Notes: a model not told the origin generated them from the sequence alone. Counted from the stretch's first letter, positions 26,124-35,550 are shown. The stretch is DNA of 64,000 bases from an uncultured Elusimicrobiales bacterium (GCA_944324675.1 CALUXE010000003.1:149089-213088), one strand, 5' to 3'. Numbers and translations: made by a program.

Positions 26124-27473
26124 TTAAAAATTATCCGCCGCGTAAACCGCCATAAATCCGCCCTCGGCGGTATCGTAAACGGCCGCCAGCGTGTTTTTAA
26201 ACGGGCCGAAATCGCCCTGCTTCATATCGTAAAGCGTGCCTTGCAGCGGCAGTACTTTATATTTGCCGAAATTGCTTCCCGTCCATTTAAGTATATAAAT
26301 ATTTGCCGAGGGATTGGTTTTGTCCATATTATTTTGCGCGGCGGCCAAATAAGTGGCGCCGTCTTCCCCGCCGTTAAATATCGGCAGGGGCAGATAAAGG
26401 GCGTGTTCGGTTTTGTTAAATTCAAAGACATTGGGCGAAACGGAAAAATTAGCTCCGCCGTCGGACAGAGAGAAGTCTGTCGGCTCGCCAAGGCGCGTTC
26501 TTATCTTGCCGTCTTGGGTGATGTATATGGGAGTCAATATGCCGTCGCCTTCCAAATCCGCCATATTAAAGCCGAAGATGGTGTTCAAACCTTTTACCTC
26601 CAGAGGTTGGCCGGGTTGGTATGCGCCGTTTTCAAAAATCAATTTGGCGGGCGAGGTAAGATTATTTCTTTTACCCGTTTTTACCACTTTTTGCGTATAA
26701 AGCACTCTTGGCCTGTTGTAAGGCGCAAGGCCTTGGGTTAGTCCGTCGAAGACTTTTCCCTCTTTGAGTTCGCCGCCCTCCATTGAAAGGGGCAGCGTTT
26801 GGAAGGTATTGTCCAACGGGTTAAAAACGGTAGCAAACAGCGTCGCCTTTCCGGTATCGGGCAGCGGCGCGCAGTCTAGTGCGAGGATATTTTTTACCCG
26901 CGGGATTTTGTAAGACGCTTTTTCAAGAAGTTTTTTATTTTCCGAAAGCGAAAAGACTTTTATTTCATTGTCGCGCCCAAAGGATAGTACGGCTTCGTTT
27001 ATATTGTCGCCGTTTATATCGCACAAAGCCGCTAATCTGGGCGCCTCTTTAAAAGCCGGGCTTTGCCAAAGCGGTTTTACGGCGTTTTGTTCGGGAAATT
27101 CGGCTTCTAAAAATAAGATAGCCCCGTCTTCTTGTTTGCTTTTGTTTCTAAATTGCGCTTTTAAGCCGAGCACATCTATATTTTTATCCAGTTCGCCTAC
27201 GGCGAAAAGGTCTTTGGCTCGGGCAACGGTGCCGTTTATTCTTTCGCCCTCTTCCCGGCCGAGCGACTTGCCCGTTTTGGGGTTGATTATTTCTTCACCG
27301 GGCAATATGATTTCAAACAAATCGCCGCCGCGGGGGAGCTTTTTGACTTCCGAGAGGTCAAAATAAACGGTTTTTCCTTCTTGTTTTATCACTTCGGCGC
27401 CTTGCGCGAAAAGTGGCGCGCCAAAAGCGAAAAACGCGAAAGCGGAAAGCAGAATTTTTAAGGGAGTTTTCAT
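26124..27473 (-). CDS. Exported protein with FG-GAP-like repeats
   Basis: 449 residues with a signal peptide (MKTPLKILLSAFAFFAFG, cut near FAQG). The N-terminal domain up to about residue 110 is beta-rich (GGDLFEIILPGEEIINPKTG). From there calcium-loop-like motifs appear (LCDINGDNINEAVLSFG, MADLEGDGILTPIYIT), as in VCBS/FG-GAP beta-propellers. Likely periplasmic or surface-located; partner unknown. It has its own -10 box six bases before the ATG, divergent from nadK. Confidence 0.75.
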   Translation of the reverse strand: MKTPLKILLSAFAFFAFGAPLFAQGAEVIKQEGKTVYFDLSEVKKLPRGGDLFEIILPGEEIINPKTGKSLGREEGERINGTVARAKDLFAVGELDKNIDVLGLKAQFRNKSKQEDGAILFLEAEFPEQNAVKPLWQSPAFKEAPRLAALCDINGDNINEAVLSFGRDNEIKVFSLSENKKLLEKASYKIPRVKNILALDCAPLPDTGKATLFATVFNPLDNTFQTLPLSMEGGELKEGKVFDGLTQGLAPYNRPRVLYTQKVVKTGKRNNLTSPAKLIFENGAYQPGQPLEVKGLNTIFGFNMADLEGDGILTPIYITQDGKIRTRLGEPTDFSLSDGGANFSVSPNVFEFNKTEHALYLPLPIFNGGEDGATYLAAAQNNMDKTNPSANIYILKWTGSNFGKYKVLPLQGTLYDMKQGDFGPFKNTLAAVYDTAEGGFMAVYAADNF

Positions 27474-27479
27474 AAAATT

Positions 27480-27485
27480 ATTCTA
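27480..27485 (-). promoter_or_regulatory. Predicted -10 box of the FG-GAP gene, leaderless
   Basis: TAGAAT on the minus strand with six bases to ATG 27473, so +1 is the A of the start codon. No ribosome site is present. Confidence 0.5.
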
Positions 27486-27517
27486 GCTTATTTGTCTAAT
27501 AAATAGGAAGAGTAATT

Positions 27518-27526
27518 TGCTAGAAT
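27518..27526 (+). promoter_or_regulatory. Extended -10 promoter of nadK, near-leaderless
   Basis: TG-C-TAGAAT with +1 predicted at 27533, one base before ATG 27534. The earlier in-frame ATG at 27528 would lie upstream of +1, so this promoter also decides the start. Confidence 0.55.
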
Positions 27527-27533
27527 TATGTAT

Positions 27534-28373
27534 ATGGAAATAAAGAAAGCGGCGATATTTTTTAATCCTTCGCGCGAAAGCTGCTCGGCGGCGGCTTCTA
27601 TGCTGGCCGAAGCGGCGCAAAAAAGCGGGATAAATTATTATTTCGCCGATTATGCTTCATCGTTAGGGGACGTTAAACCCGATACCGATATTATATTTTC
27701 GGTCGGCGGGGACGGAACTATTTTGAAAACGGCTCGCGCGGCGGCCAAAAGCAATATAAAGATTTTGGGCATAAACGCGGGGCATTTGGGGTTTTTGGCG
27801 GCGGCGGAGCGCGGGCTGGACTTCCTTAAACTTTTTGAAGATATAAAAAAAGACAGTTTCATTTCCCAAAGCCGTATGATGTTAAATTGCCGCGTATACA
27901 GGCAAGGGCGGGAAGTGTTTTGCGACTTGGCTTTAAACGAAGCCGCGGTGAGGGCTGTTTCGCCAAGAAGCGTCAAACTGAGCGCGCAATATTGTTCTCT
28001 ACCCATAAAGGAATATACGGGCGACGGACTTTTGGCGGCCACTCCTACGGGGTCGACCGCTTACAATTTGGCGGCGGGCGGGCCGATAGCCATGCCGGAA
28101 CTTGACGTTTTTATTTTAACGCCGATATGTCCGCATACTTTAAACCAGCGTCCTTTGCTGCTGCCGAGCGCGGGCGAGCTGCGCGTTAAGGTTATGTCGG
28201 AAAAGAGCCAATCTGACGCGGCGCTCAGCTTGGACGGGCAAATAAACTTCCCTTTGGATTGCGGCGACGAAATATCGATAAAAAACTATGAGGGCGGAGT
28301 AAACATTTTATTTCCCAAGGGATACGATTTTTTTAATATATTGAGCATAAAGCTTAAGTGGGACAGCAGATAA
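27534..28373 (+). CDS. nadK: NAD kinase
   Basis: About 279 residues, starting MEIKKAAIFFNPS. Family motifs are FSVGGDGTILKTAR near residue 60, GINAGHLGFLAA, the diagnostic NEAAV, and TGDGLLAATPTGSTAYNLAAGG, ending in the CPHTLNQRPLLLP segment. It phosphorylates NAD to NADP. The stop overlaps the recN start as TAATG, a common pairing of these genes. Confidence 0.95.
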   Translation: MEIKKAAIFFNPSRESCSAAASMLAEAAQKSGINYYFADYASSLGDVKPDTDIIFSVGGDGTILKTARAAAKSNIKILGINAGHLGFLAAAERGLDFLKLFEDIKKDSFISQSRMMLNCRVYRQGREVFCDLALNEAAVRAVSPRSVKLSAQYCSLPIKEYTGDGLLAATPTGSTAYNLAAGGPIAMPELDVFILTPICPHTLNQRPLLLPSAGELRVKVMSEKSQSDAALSLDGQINFPLDCGDEISIKNYEGGVNILFPKGYDFFNILSIKLKWDSR

Positions 28374-30034
28374 TGCTAAAGAGTTTGGAAATAAAGAATT
28401 TTGCGATAATAAGTTCCGTGAAGGTGGATTTCGGCGCGGGCCTGAATATTTTTACGGGCGAAACGGGCGCGGGCAAATCGATAGTGATAGAGGCTTTGGG
28501 TTTTCTGCTCGGTGCGCGCGGCGACAGCGGCCTGATAAAACAAGGTTCTTCCAAGATGACGGTATGCGGGGAATTTTCTTCCGATTCTTTGCCGAAAGCG
28601 CAGCTGGATAAATACGGCATAAAGGGCGACGGGTTTACCTTAAAGAGGGAGCTCGACGTAAAAGGCCGCAACAAGGCTTGGATAAACGATAAAGCGGTAT
28701 TGGTGGCGGACTTGGCGGAGTTGGGGGCGGATTTGGTTGATTTCCACGGACAGCACGAACATCAAACATTATTTAAGGCCGCCGCGCATTTGGATTTGCT
28801 TGACGAATTTGCGGGGCTTGGCGAAGATTTGGCGTCATTTAAAAAGGAATATGATGCCTTTGTGGATTTAAAGCATAAGATTGCGGCTTTGGAAATGTCC
28901 TCGGAAGAAAAGCAAAGAGCTTTGGATTTGTACAAATATCAGCTTGAGGAAATAGAAAAGCTGAACATCAAGGAAGGCGAAGACGAGGAAATTGAAGAAG
29001 TTTTGCCCAAAATGAAGAACTCCGGCCGTTTAATGCAGGACGCTCAAACGGTATACGGCTATTTAAGCGAGATGGAAGGCTCGGCGGTAGAAACGCTGGC
29101 CAAGGCTTTAAACGCGCTGAGGCAGATGGCGGAAACGGACAAGACGCTTCAAAGCGCGGCGGAAGAATTGGAAAGCGCGCTGAACTCCGCGGAAGATACG
29201 GCCTCCACCATATCTGCGTATCAAGAGGGTTTGGACGCGGACCCCGAACGCTTGGACAAGCTGTTGGGCAGACAGGAGGATTTGCGCCGCGCCAAAGCGA
29301 AATACGGCGCCACTCTTAAAGACGTTTTGACTTTTGCGGACACTCTGCGGGGGAAAATATCGGCGCTGGACTGCAGCGGCGAGAATGTAGCCAAACTAAA
29401 GCAAGCCCTTGAAAAACAGGATAAAAAACTTCTATGCTTAAATGAGGAGCTTTTTAAACGCAGGCAAGACGCGGCCAAAGCGCTGGCGTCGCGCATTAAG
29501 GAGGAAATATCTCCGCTCGGGTTCGGGAAGGTGCGCTTTGAGGTCAGTTTGGACAAGCGCGGCGAAATCGGCCCGAAAGGCGACATAACGGCGGAGTTTT
29601 TGTTCTCCTCAAACGCGGGGCAGGCTTTACGGCCTCTTAGAAACATAGCCAGCGGCGGCGAAATATCCAGGTTGATGCTGGGTTTAAAGACGGTGCTTGC
29701 CGGGGCCTGCGGGACGATGGTCTTTGACGAAATAGACGCGGGCATCAGCGGCCTCACGGGCAAGCTGGTGGGAAGAAAAATGCGGGCTTTGGCCAAGAGC
29801 AGGCAGATAATCTGCGTGACGCATTTGGCGCAAGTCGCGGCCTGCGGAGAAAAGAATTTCAATATAAGTAAAAAGGAAAAGGGTCAGGGAACGGAAGTAC
29901 AGGTTCGCCGGCTTGAGGGTGAGGACATAATCCTGGAGGTAGCCAGAATGATTGGCAGCAGCGAAGGCGCCAAAGCCGGCTACCAACACGCGGCGGACTT
30001 GATAGAGGAAGCCCTGTCTGGAGATTTAAAATAA
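28373..30034 (+). CDS. recN: DNA repair ATPase RecN
   Basis: About 553 residues, SMC-like. Walker A is GETGAGKSIVIEALGFLLGA, followed by the RecN-specific VDFHGQHEHQTLF. A central coiled coil (about residues 160-350) leads to the signature NIASGGEISRLMLGLK and Walker B VFDEIDAGISG. RecN acts at double-strand breaks in recombination repair. ATG 28373 overlaps the nadK stop; a GTG at 28358 would add five residues inside nadK. Confidence 0.95.
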   Translation: MLKSLEIKNFAIISSVKVDFGAGLNIFTGETGAGKSIVIEALGFLLGARGDSGLIKQGSSKMTVCGEFSSDSLPKAQLDKYGIKGDGFTLKRELDVKGRNKAWINDKAVLVADLAELGADLVDFHGQHEHQTLFKAAAHLDLLDEFAGLGEDLASFKKEYDAFVDLKHKIAALEMSSEEKQRALDLYKYQLEEIEKLNIKEGEDEEIEEVLPKMKNSGRLMQDAQTVYGYLSEMEGSAVETLAKALNALRQMAETDKTLQSAAEELESALNSAEDTASTISAYQEGLDADPERLDKLLGRQEDLRRAKAKYGATLKDVLTFADTLRGKISALDCSGENVAKLKQALEKQDKKLLCLNEELFKRRQDAAKALASRIKEEISPLGFGKVRFEVSLDKRGEIGPKGDITAEFLFSSNAGQALRPLRNIASGGEISRLMLGLKTVLAGACGTMVFDEIDAGISGLTGKLVGRKMRALAKSRQIICVTHLAQVAACGEKNFNISKKEKGQGTEVQVRRLEGEDIILEVARMIGSSEGAKAGYQHAADLIEEALSGDLK

Positions 30035-30048
30035 AAGGAGAATTATTT

Positions 30049-30396
30049 ATGTCAGAAAGAGAAGAAAAAGTACAGGAACAAGAAACTGCGGCTACTGAAT
30101 GCGCGAAGGAAAATTGCTGCGCGAAACGCAAATGCTGTATTACTCACAAATTATTCGGTCTTAAAGGGCTGAGTATAATATATAAGGTGCTGAGCGTACT
30201 CGCTTTGCTTTATATGGTATATATACTTGCGATGCTTTGGTACTACGCATTTAAAGAAAGCGCGCCTATAATGGATTCTTTGGTAATTACGCTGCAGGTA
30301 GTTATGACATACGGTTTCTTCGCTTTGGTTATGATTACTATTTCCAGAATACTTAGGGTGCTTAAGAAGATCAAACACGCGGTAGAACACAAATAA
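30049..30396 (+). CDS. Small membrane protein with Cys-rich N-terminus
   Basis: 115 residues with AAAAGGAG ahead of the ATG. A charged N-terminus (MSEREEKVQEQETAATECAK) leads to a cysteine cluster (ENCCAKRKCCITHK, five cysteines in a short span). Two hydrophobic segments follow (residues about 45-67 and 78-100), and a basic tail ends it. The cysteines could bind a metal or form disulfides; nothing shows which. I do not recognise the family. It follows recN by 14 bases and may be co-transcribed. Confidence 0.7.
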   Translation: MSEREEKVQEQETAATECAKENCCAKRKCCITHKLFGLKGLSIIYKVLSVLALLYMVYILAMLWYYAFKESAPIMDSLVITLQVVMTYGFFALVMITISRILRVLKKIKHAVEHK

Positions 30397-30411
30397 GCGT
30401 TTTTGACTGTG

Positions 30412-30437
30412 CGGCGCGGCCGGTAAAGGCCGCGCCG
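30412..30437 (+). other. Perfect 10-bp GC hairpin without T-run
   Basis: CGGCGCGGCC / GGCCGCGCCG around a six-base loop between the small membrane gene and the next barrel gene. There is no T-run after it, so it may stabilise mRNA ends or weakly terminate. Confidence 0.5.
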
Positions 30438-30469
30438 TCTGACGGTAAAACAGTAAGTTTAAGCGGTTT

Positions 30470-31759
30470 ATGAAAAGATTTTTACTTTTAATTTTAGTTT
30501 TTTCCCTGCTTCCTTTGGTATCCAACGCCGAAGCCATCAAACTTAAAAACGGGACTATAATAAACGGATCGATCTTGGATAGGGGGGAATATATTTTAAG
30601 GGTGCAGACGAGCTACGGCCCCATATCGATAAATCAGGGCGAGGTTGAAGCCATAATGCCGGATTTGCACCGCGTGCTGTTGAAGGGCGGCGGGGAGTTC
30701 GTCGGAACAGTGGTCGATTTGGACGAATTTAATCTGACGTTAAATACGGACAGCGGGATAGTAAATTTGGACGTGGCGGAGATTTCCTCCATGGAAGTCT
30801 ACGATTACGAAAGTGCGGAAAAGCAAAAGAAGTATATAACCAAAAAGCAGGAACTTGAACAGGCCGCTAAGGAAGAGGCCAAAGCCGCACAGGAAAACGG
30901 AGCTGCGGCCTCTGGAGCCGCGGCGGCTGGCGCGTTGGTATCATCTTCGGGACTTTCGTTTGATGAAGATCTGGAAAAAGTTTTTCCGTCCAAACCCGAA
31001 GTGATTGAGCCTAAAATAACCTACAAATATCACGTCCACAGCACTCAGCAGCAAGCGGAAGAGCCCGAAGAAGAGGAAGAGAAGCCTGCCCTGACGGAAG
31101 AAGAAAAGAAACAGCAGGAGCAGGAAGACGCCTTGATTACCGATCAAATAAAGAAAAAGGATACGGGCAAAAACTATTTCGCCGTGAATCTTGGTATGAT
31201 GAGCAGCAATCTTAATTTGGATTTATCCGAATATGGCGGTGCGGAAGAAAAAATCAGCGGTGCTAATGTAGCGTTTTCTTTAGCGTATATGAGGAAGATG
31301 ACCAATCGTCTGTGGTTTGGCGGCTCAATAGGATACGCCATGCTGCCCGGCGGGGAATTTGAGTTCCCTTTAAGCGGAGCGGAAAAGATGTATGTGGAAA
31401 CTTCCGGGCAGGTATACGATATCAACTTGTTAAGCAATTTTTATCTTAATACTCAAAGTGCTTTAAGGTTTTATCTTACCGGCGGGCTTGGATACACCAG
31501 CTCAAGCGTGGAGGAAAGCCCCTCTAAATATGAATTGCTAAACGTTGAAACGGGCGAATACGGTTGGACTACGCAAGAAACGCACAGTATAAGCGGCGGC
31601 AATTTCAACGCTATGTTCGGGCTGGGCGCGGAATACGCCATTGACGACGTCAATTTGGGCTTTGAGGTTAAGGGCAAGTATTTCGGCTTTAAAGACGAGT
31701 TGGAGAACAGCTCGAAGATGAGCGTTTACGCGATGTTAAAGATAAACTGGTTCTTCTGA
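30470..31759 (+). CDS. Outer-membrane barrel protein with LSm-like repeats
   Basis: 429 residues. The signal peptide (MKRFLLLILVFSLLPLVSNA) is followed by two copies of a small beta domain (IKLKNGTIINGSILDRGEYI and VLLKGGGEFVGTVVDLDEFN), which looks like the LSm/SH3 repeat seen in other exported proteins. A helical, Glu- and Gln-rich linker spans residues about 115-225. The C-terminal 200 residues form a barrel (NYFAVNLGMMSSNLNLDL, LWFGGSIGYAMLPGG), ending in NWFF, a BAM-type signal. Function is not known. The stop overlaps the next start (TGATG). Confidence 0.82.
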   Translation: MKRFLLLILVFSLLPLVSNAEAIKLKNGTIINGSILDRGEYILRVQTSYGPISINQGEVEAIMPDLHRVLLKGGGEFVGTVVDLDEFNLTLNTDSGIVNLDVAEISSMEVYDYESAEKQKKYITKKQELEQAAKEEAKAAQENGAAASGAAAAGALVSSSGLSFDEDLEKVFPSKPEVIEPKITYKYHVHSTQQQAEEPEEEEEKPALTEEEKKQQEQEDALITDQIKKKDTGKNYFAVNLGMMSSNLNLDLSEYGGAEEKISGANVAFSLAYMRKMTNRLWFGGSIGYAMLPGGEFEFPLSGAEKMYVETSGQVYDINLLSNFYLNTQSALRFYLTGGLGYTSSSVEESPSKYELLNVETGEYGWTTQETHSISGGNFNAMFGLGAEYAIDDVNLGFEVKGKYFGFKDELENSSKMSVYAMLKINWFF

Positions 31760-32856
31760 TGAGGATTTTATTTGCGCCAAATTCTTTTAAAGGCAGTATA
31801 AGCGCGCGGGATATATGTGCCCGCGCGTCTTTTTTGTCGGGCAGGCACAAGATAAAATTTATGCCGTTTTCCGATGGCGGCGACGGCGTGCTTGACGTCT
31901 TTGCCGCTTCTTTCCCGTCAGCTAAAATCTATAGGGTAAAAGCTATGGACGCTTTGGGGCGGACGAAAGAGGCGCCATATTTATTTTTACCGGACGGCAA
32001 AACTTGCGTGATAGAAAGCGCCAAAGTTTGCGGGCTCGGCGCTTTGAAGAAAAGCGAACTTGATATTATGCATGCCTCTTCCTACGGTATTGGAGAGGTA
32101 ATAAAGGCGGCGTATAAAAAAGGCGCGCGAACATTTTATATAGGGCTTGGCGGAGTTGCTTTTAACGATGGCGGTACGGGTATGGCCAGGGCTTTGGACT
32201 ATAAATTTTTTGACGCTTCCGGCAGAGAGATTCCTACAGACATTAAAGCCTTGCGTTCTTTGGCGGAGATTAAAAGAAGCTCTTTCGGGCGGGATATAAA
32301 AGTATACGGATTGAGCGATGTGGATAATCCTTTGTTGGGGGAGAAGGGTTCCGCGCGGGTATACGGCCCGCAGAAAGGGGCAAATGCGGCGCAAGTGGCT
32401 GAGCTTGAAGAAGCTATGGCGGCTTTATGCCGCGCAGCCCAAAAAAGTTTAGGCGTGAACATCAATACAAGGCATTGCGGCGCGGCGGGCGCTTTGGGCG
32501 CGGGCCTTAAAGGATTTCTTGGCGGCAAACTGGTAAGCGGGGCTCCGTTTATCGCCGCGCGGCTTAATTTGGAGCGCGAAGTCAAACGGGCGGACTTAAT
32601 AATTACGGGCGAGGGGAAACTTGACGGACAGACTTTTTACGGCAAGGGCCCGTTTTATATCTGCAAGACGGCGGCGCGTCTGGGCAAACCCGTAATATTT
32701 ATATGCGGTCTTAACGAAATAAAAGATAAGGCTTTGCTGAGCAAATATTCAATTATCAAAGTAGTTGAAACAAGCCTCATAGCGGGCGGCGCTGATAAGT
32801 CTTATAAAAAGGCGGGTTTTTATATACAAGCGGCGCTTAAAGATTTGTTCGGGTAA
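31759..32856 (+). CDS. Glycerate kinase
   Basis: 365 residues of the GlxK/GarK family. It begins MRILFAPNSFKGSISARD and has the FSDGGDGVLD motif, GLGGVAFNDGGTGMA, NHxxG-like CGAAGALGAGLKGFL and TGEGKLDGQTFYGKGP near residue 285. It phosphorylates D-glycerate, giving 2- or 3-phosphoglycerate. It may work in the same glyoxylate/glycerate pathway as the glycolate-oxidase genes at 9.4-12.6 kb, but no linking enzyme is in the window. It is coupled to the barrel gene by a 1-base overlap. Confidence 0.92.
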   Translation: MRILFAPNSFKGSISARDICARASFLSGRHKIKFMPFSDGGDGVLDVFAASFPSAKIYRVKAMDALGRTKEAPYLFLPDGKTCVIESAKVCGLGALKKSELDIMHASSYGIGEVIKAAYKKGARTFYIGLGGVAFNDGGTGMARALDYKFFDASGREIPTDIKALRSLAEIKRSSFGRDIKVYGLSDVDNPLLGEKGSARVYGPQKGANAAQVAELEEAMAALCRAAQKSLGVNINTRHCGAAGALGAGLKGFLGGKLVSGAPFIAARLNLEREVKRADLIITGEGKLDGQTFYGKGPFYICKTAARLGKPVIFICGLNEIKDKALLSKYSIIKVVETSLIAGGADKSYKKAGFYIQAALKDLFG

Positions 32857-32895
32857 AAACGGGGAATTTAAGTTCTTTTCGCGGTGGATTTTGAC

Positions 32896-32930
32896 GGCTG
32901 TGCAAATGATGCATAGCCATTTTATTTTTT
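32896..32930 (+). terminator. Terminator after glycerate kinase
   Basis: GGCTGTGCA / TGCATAGCC (9 bp including one G-U) with a five-base loop, then ATTTTATTTTTT. Confidence 0.82.
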
Positions 32931-33006
32931 AAGTGGCAGTACGAAGCGAAGGTGTAGAAAACGGATCTAAATTTTATTGCCTTTGGAAAGATTTTTTTGT
33001 TTTGCG

Positions 33007-33036
33007 TTGACAATAAGGCTTGCTAATTTTTAGACT
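33007..33036 (+). promoter_or_regulatory. Promoter of the TspO/DJ-1 operon
   Basis: Consensus -35 TTGACA (33007-33012), an 18-base spacer and -10 TAGACT (33031-33036). The predicted leader is about 20 bases. Confidence 0.55.
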
Positions 33037-33062
33037 AAGATATATTAAACTTGGGGGTAGCA

Positions 33063-33536
33063 ATGAAAAACAAATACATTATGTTTTTTGTTTGTTTGAT
33101 AATATGTTTCCTGCCGATGCTTGGCGGGTTCGCGATAAGCGCGGATTCATTGGGCAAATGGTACGCCGCTTTAACAAAACCTGCTTTTACGCCGCCGGGG
33201 TGGCTGTTCGGGCCGATGTGGACTTTGCTTTACATCCTTCTAAGCGTGGTGCTATACAAGCTTGTGCGCGCGGATATTGAACACGGCCTGAGAAAGCTTC
33301 TGATGGCATACTTTGGCTGGCAACTGTTTTTGAATTTTCTGTGGACGCCGGTTTTCTTTGGGTTTCACGCGGTGTTTTTGGCTTTATGTGTAATAGCTGT
33401 AATGATAGCCTTGTGTATAGATTTTATCAGGCAGGCTTGGCGGGCAAAGCCCGTATTGGCATATTTGATGATGCCTTACACGTTTTGGCTTTGCTATGCC
33501 GGGTATCTTAACTGCGGGATATATATATTAAATTAA
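33063..33536 (+). CDS. TspO/MBR family membrane protein
   Basis: About 157 residues with five membrane segments. It shows the TspO pattern: WYAALTKPAFTPPGWLFGPM near residue 35, WQLFLNFLWTPVFF near 85 and MPYTFWLCYAGYLN at the C-terminus. TspO proteins bind porphyrins and similar ligands and take part in stress responses. The start is ATG 33063 after GGGGGTA; TTG 33051 is in frame but less likely. A DJ-1/PfpI gene follows after 12 bases. Confidence 0.93.
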   Translation: MKNKYIMFFVCLIICFLPMLGGFAISADSLGKWYAALTKPAFTPPGWLFGPMWTLLYILLSVVLYKLVRADIEHGLRKLLMAYFGWQLFLNFLWTPVFFGFHAVFLALCVIAVMIALCIDFIRQAWRAKPVLAYLMMPYTFWLCYAGYLNCGIYILN

Positions 33537-33548
33537 AGGAGAAAAGAG

Positions 33549-34085
33549 ATGAAAGTATGTATGATAGTAGCCGACGGTTTTGAGGAAATGGAGGCGATGG
33601 CGTCTTTTTCGGTAATGACGCGCGGCGGACTGGATGTTGATTTATACGGCCTTAACGGCGCTGAGGCGCTAAGCAAGCACGGGGTGAAGGTATGCGGATT
33701 AAAGCCTTTTGCTCTTTTTAAAGATGAAGATTATTCCGCCTTGGTATTGCCGGGCGGGCCGCATTACGCCGCTTTGGAAAGCAGCGAGGCCGTGCAATCT
33801 TTGATAAAAGATTTTTTGGCCAAGGGCAAGAAGGTGGCCGCGATTTGCGCCAGCCCTACAATACTTGGGCATATGGGCCTATTAAAGGGTAAGAACTATA
33901 CCTGCTATACTTCCATGAACGAGGATTTTGGCGGAACTTATAAAGAGGATTACGCCGTTACCGACGGCCAAATAATAACGGGCAAAGGCCCCGCCGCGGC
34001 GATAGACTTCGGCTTAGAAATAGTGAAGCAATTAAAAGGCGAAGCCGCGGCCAAGGAAGCGAAAGAGGGAATGTATTATAGATAA
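33549..34085 (+). CDS. DJ-1/PfpI family protein
   Basis: 178 residues of the ThiJ/DJ-1/PfpI fold. It has the active-site Glu in ADGFEEMEA, LPGGPHYAAL, and the nucleophile elbow AAICASPTILGHMG with Cys near residue 100. Relatives are YajL-like chaperone/deglycase proteins or amidases; the exact activity cannot be read from sequence. It shares the promoter of the TspO gene, which supports a stress-related role. Confidence 0.9.
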   Translation: MKVCMIVADGFEEMEAMASFSVMTRGGLDVDLYGLNGAEALSKHGVKVCGLKPFALFKDEDYSALVLPGGPHYAALESSEAVQSLIKDFLAKGKKVAAICASPTILGHMGLLKGKNYTCYTSMNEDFGGTYKEDYAVTDGQIITGKGPAAAIDFGLEIVKQLKGEAAAKEAKEGMYYR

Positions 34086-34161
34086 TTTTTTACGCTTTGT
34101 GTAAAGAATTTTGATTAGAAAATAAAGCATCTTTTTGGGGCTTGCCAAAACGGGTTTTATT

Positions 34162-34190
34162 TTGTTATATGGAAGTGTAAGCTGTATAAC
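34162..34190 (+). promoter_or_regulatory. Promoter of the porin-like gene at 34211
   Basis: TTGTTA (34162-34167), a 17-base spacer and TATAAC (34185-34190). A leader of about 14 bases carries AAGGAGG ahead of the ATG, as expected for an abundant protein. Confidence 0.65.
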
Positions 34191-34210
34191 ACACAGAAAG
34201 GAGGAGTAGC

Positions 34211-35455
34211 ATGAAGAAACTACTTGGCTTGTTTATGGCATTGGCAATCGCGATGCCTGCAAGCGCAGAGCTGTTAAGAAACTTTGAGCTAACCGGGGAT
34301 GTGCAGGTTATAGCTTCGGACGTCAGGCATAATGCCTCTGGCGAGTTCACCACGGGCACCAATATGCGTGTTTTGGCGGGCGGTTCATTTGACGTGGCGG
34401 AAAATGTACGCGCCAATTTAATGTTCCAGTACCTCAATCAATGGGGTTCCGGCCCTACGGTAGATGGTGGCACGCCCGGTACCATAGGCAAGAGCGCCAA
34501 TGACTATTTGGATCAAATCCGCTTGGTGGAAGCCAATGTGGAGATGAAGGAACTCTTCGGCTGGCTGGATATGAAAGTAGGCCGCCAGTTCTACGGAGAC
34601 GAGGACAGCACGGTAATGTATATCGGGCCGAGATATTATAACTCGGAAGTAAACAGAGGCACCGATTTTAATTATGCCACCTCCATTGACGCGGTGAAAT
34701 TGGCCTATGCCAATGACTTTGTAAACGCCAATGTGATTATGGGTGAGTTAGAGTTTTATAATGGTGGCGGAGCAGGCGTATTCCCTCCGATTTCCGCTAC
34801 TGGCAACAAACATTATGTGTACGGTTTGGACGCAAAGTTTAAAATTACCGATCCGCTCGCTTTCCAATTATACGGCTATAATATAAAAGATCTCGGTGAA
34901 GACTATAGCGGTTTTTACGGCGGCAAATTAACTTTCGCGCCGGAGGCTTTCCTCGTCAGCGCGGAATATGCCCGCACCCATGGGGGCAACAGGCTGATAA
35001 AAGAGTCGCACGATAATCCTTACCTGTTGAAATTGGACGCCAAACTCAATATGGACGCGTTTACGCCCAGAGCGGCTTTTGTATACAGCAAAGACTTTGC
35101 ATCGCCCTTTGGCAATTACAGGCCGGGCTTGTTGATGGGCGATTTGGCTCCGACGGACATATTGATGGACCCTTTGGCTCCGAGGGGCATATTAGCTTAT
35201 GGCAGGATATATAATATCGGCTTGGATTACAACTGGGAGAAATGGAACTTCGCTTTGGACGGCTATGCCTTCCAGGACAGAACCGCCCAGCATTCCGCTT
35301 CTTTGGAGGCGGACCTTGTAGTCAAGTATGACTATAACGACAATATCCAGCTATTCGCGGGCGCCGGTTATATCAAATATAATTCTAACGATAGCAATAC
35401 ATTTGATGCCCCCGACAACACCAAAGGGCAGGTCGGCGTACTCGTAAGGCTTTAA
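34211..35455 (+). CDS. Porin-like outer-membrane protein
   Basis: 414 residues with a signal peptide (MKKLLGLFMALAIAMPASA). Amphipathic strands fill the chain, for example VRANLMFQYLNQWG and FNYATSIDAVKLAY. A conserved block near residue 120 reads MKVGRQFYGDEDSTVMYIGP, with a matching one in the gene at 36970-38163, so the two are paralogues. They resemble alginate-export-type porins in layout but no substrate is evident. The strong ribosome site, consensus-like promoter and double terminator suggest high expression. Confidence 0.82.
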   Translation: MKKLLGLFMALAIAMPASAELLRNFELTGDVQVIASDVRHNASGEFTTGTNMRVLAGGSFDVAENVRANLMFQYLNQWGSGPTVDGGTPGTIGKSANDYLDQIRLVEANVEMKELFGWLDMKVGRQFYGDEDSTVMYIGPRYYNSEVNRGTDFNYATSIDAVKLAYANDFVNANVIMGELEFYNGGGAGVFPPISATGNKHYVYGLDAKFKITDPLAFQLYGYNIKDLGEDYSGFYGGKLTFAPEAFLVSAEYARTHGGNRLIKESHDNPYLLKLDAKLNMDAFTPRAAFVYSKDFASPFGNYRPGLLMGDLAPTDILMDPLAPRGILAYGRIYNIGLDYNWEKWNFALDGYAFQDRTAQHSASLEADLVVKYDYNDNIQLFAGAGYIKYNSNDSNTFDAPDNTKGQVGVLVRL

Positions 35456-35472
35456 TATATAAGGCTTTAAAT

Positions 35473-35506
35473 AAAAGCGGGGCTTTTAAAGCCCCGCTTT
35501 TTGTAT
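35473..35506 (+). terminator. Terminator 1 after the porin-like gene
   Basis: AAAAGCGGGGCTTTT / AAAGCCCCGCTTTTT, an almost perfect palindrome ending in T5. Confidence 0.9.
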
Positions 35507-35513
35507 GTTGTGA

Positions 35514-35550
35514 AAACCCCCAGCTAGGCCGGGGGATTTTTATTTTTGTT
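35514..35550 (+). terminator. Terminator 2 after the porin-like gene
   Basis: CCCCC / GGGGG around AGCTAGGCC, then ATTTTTATTTTTG. It backs up terminator 1, and read-through into the next region seems strongly blocked. Confidence 0.75.
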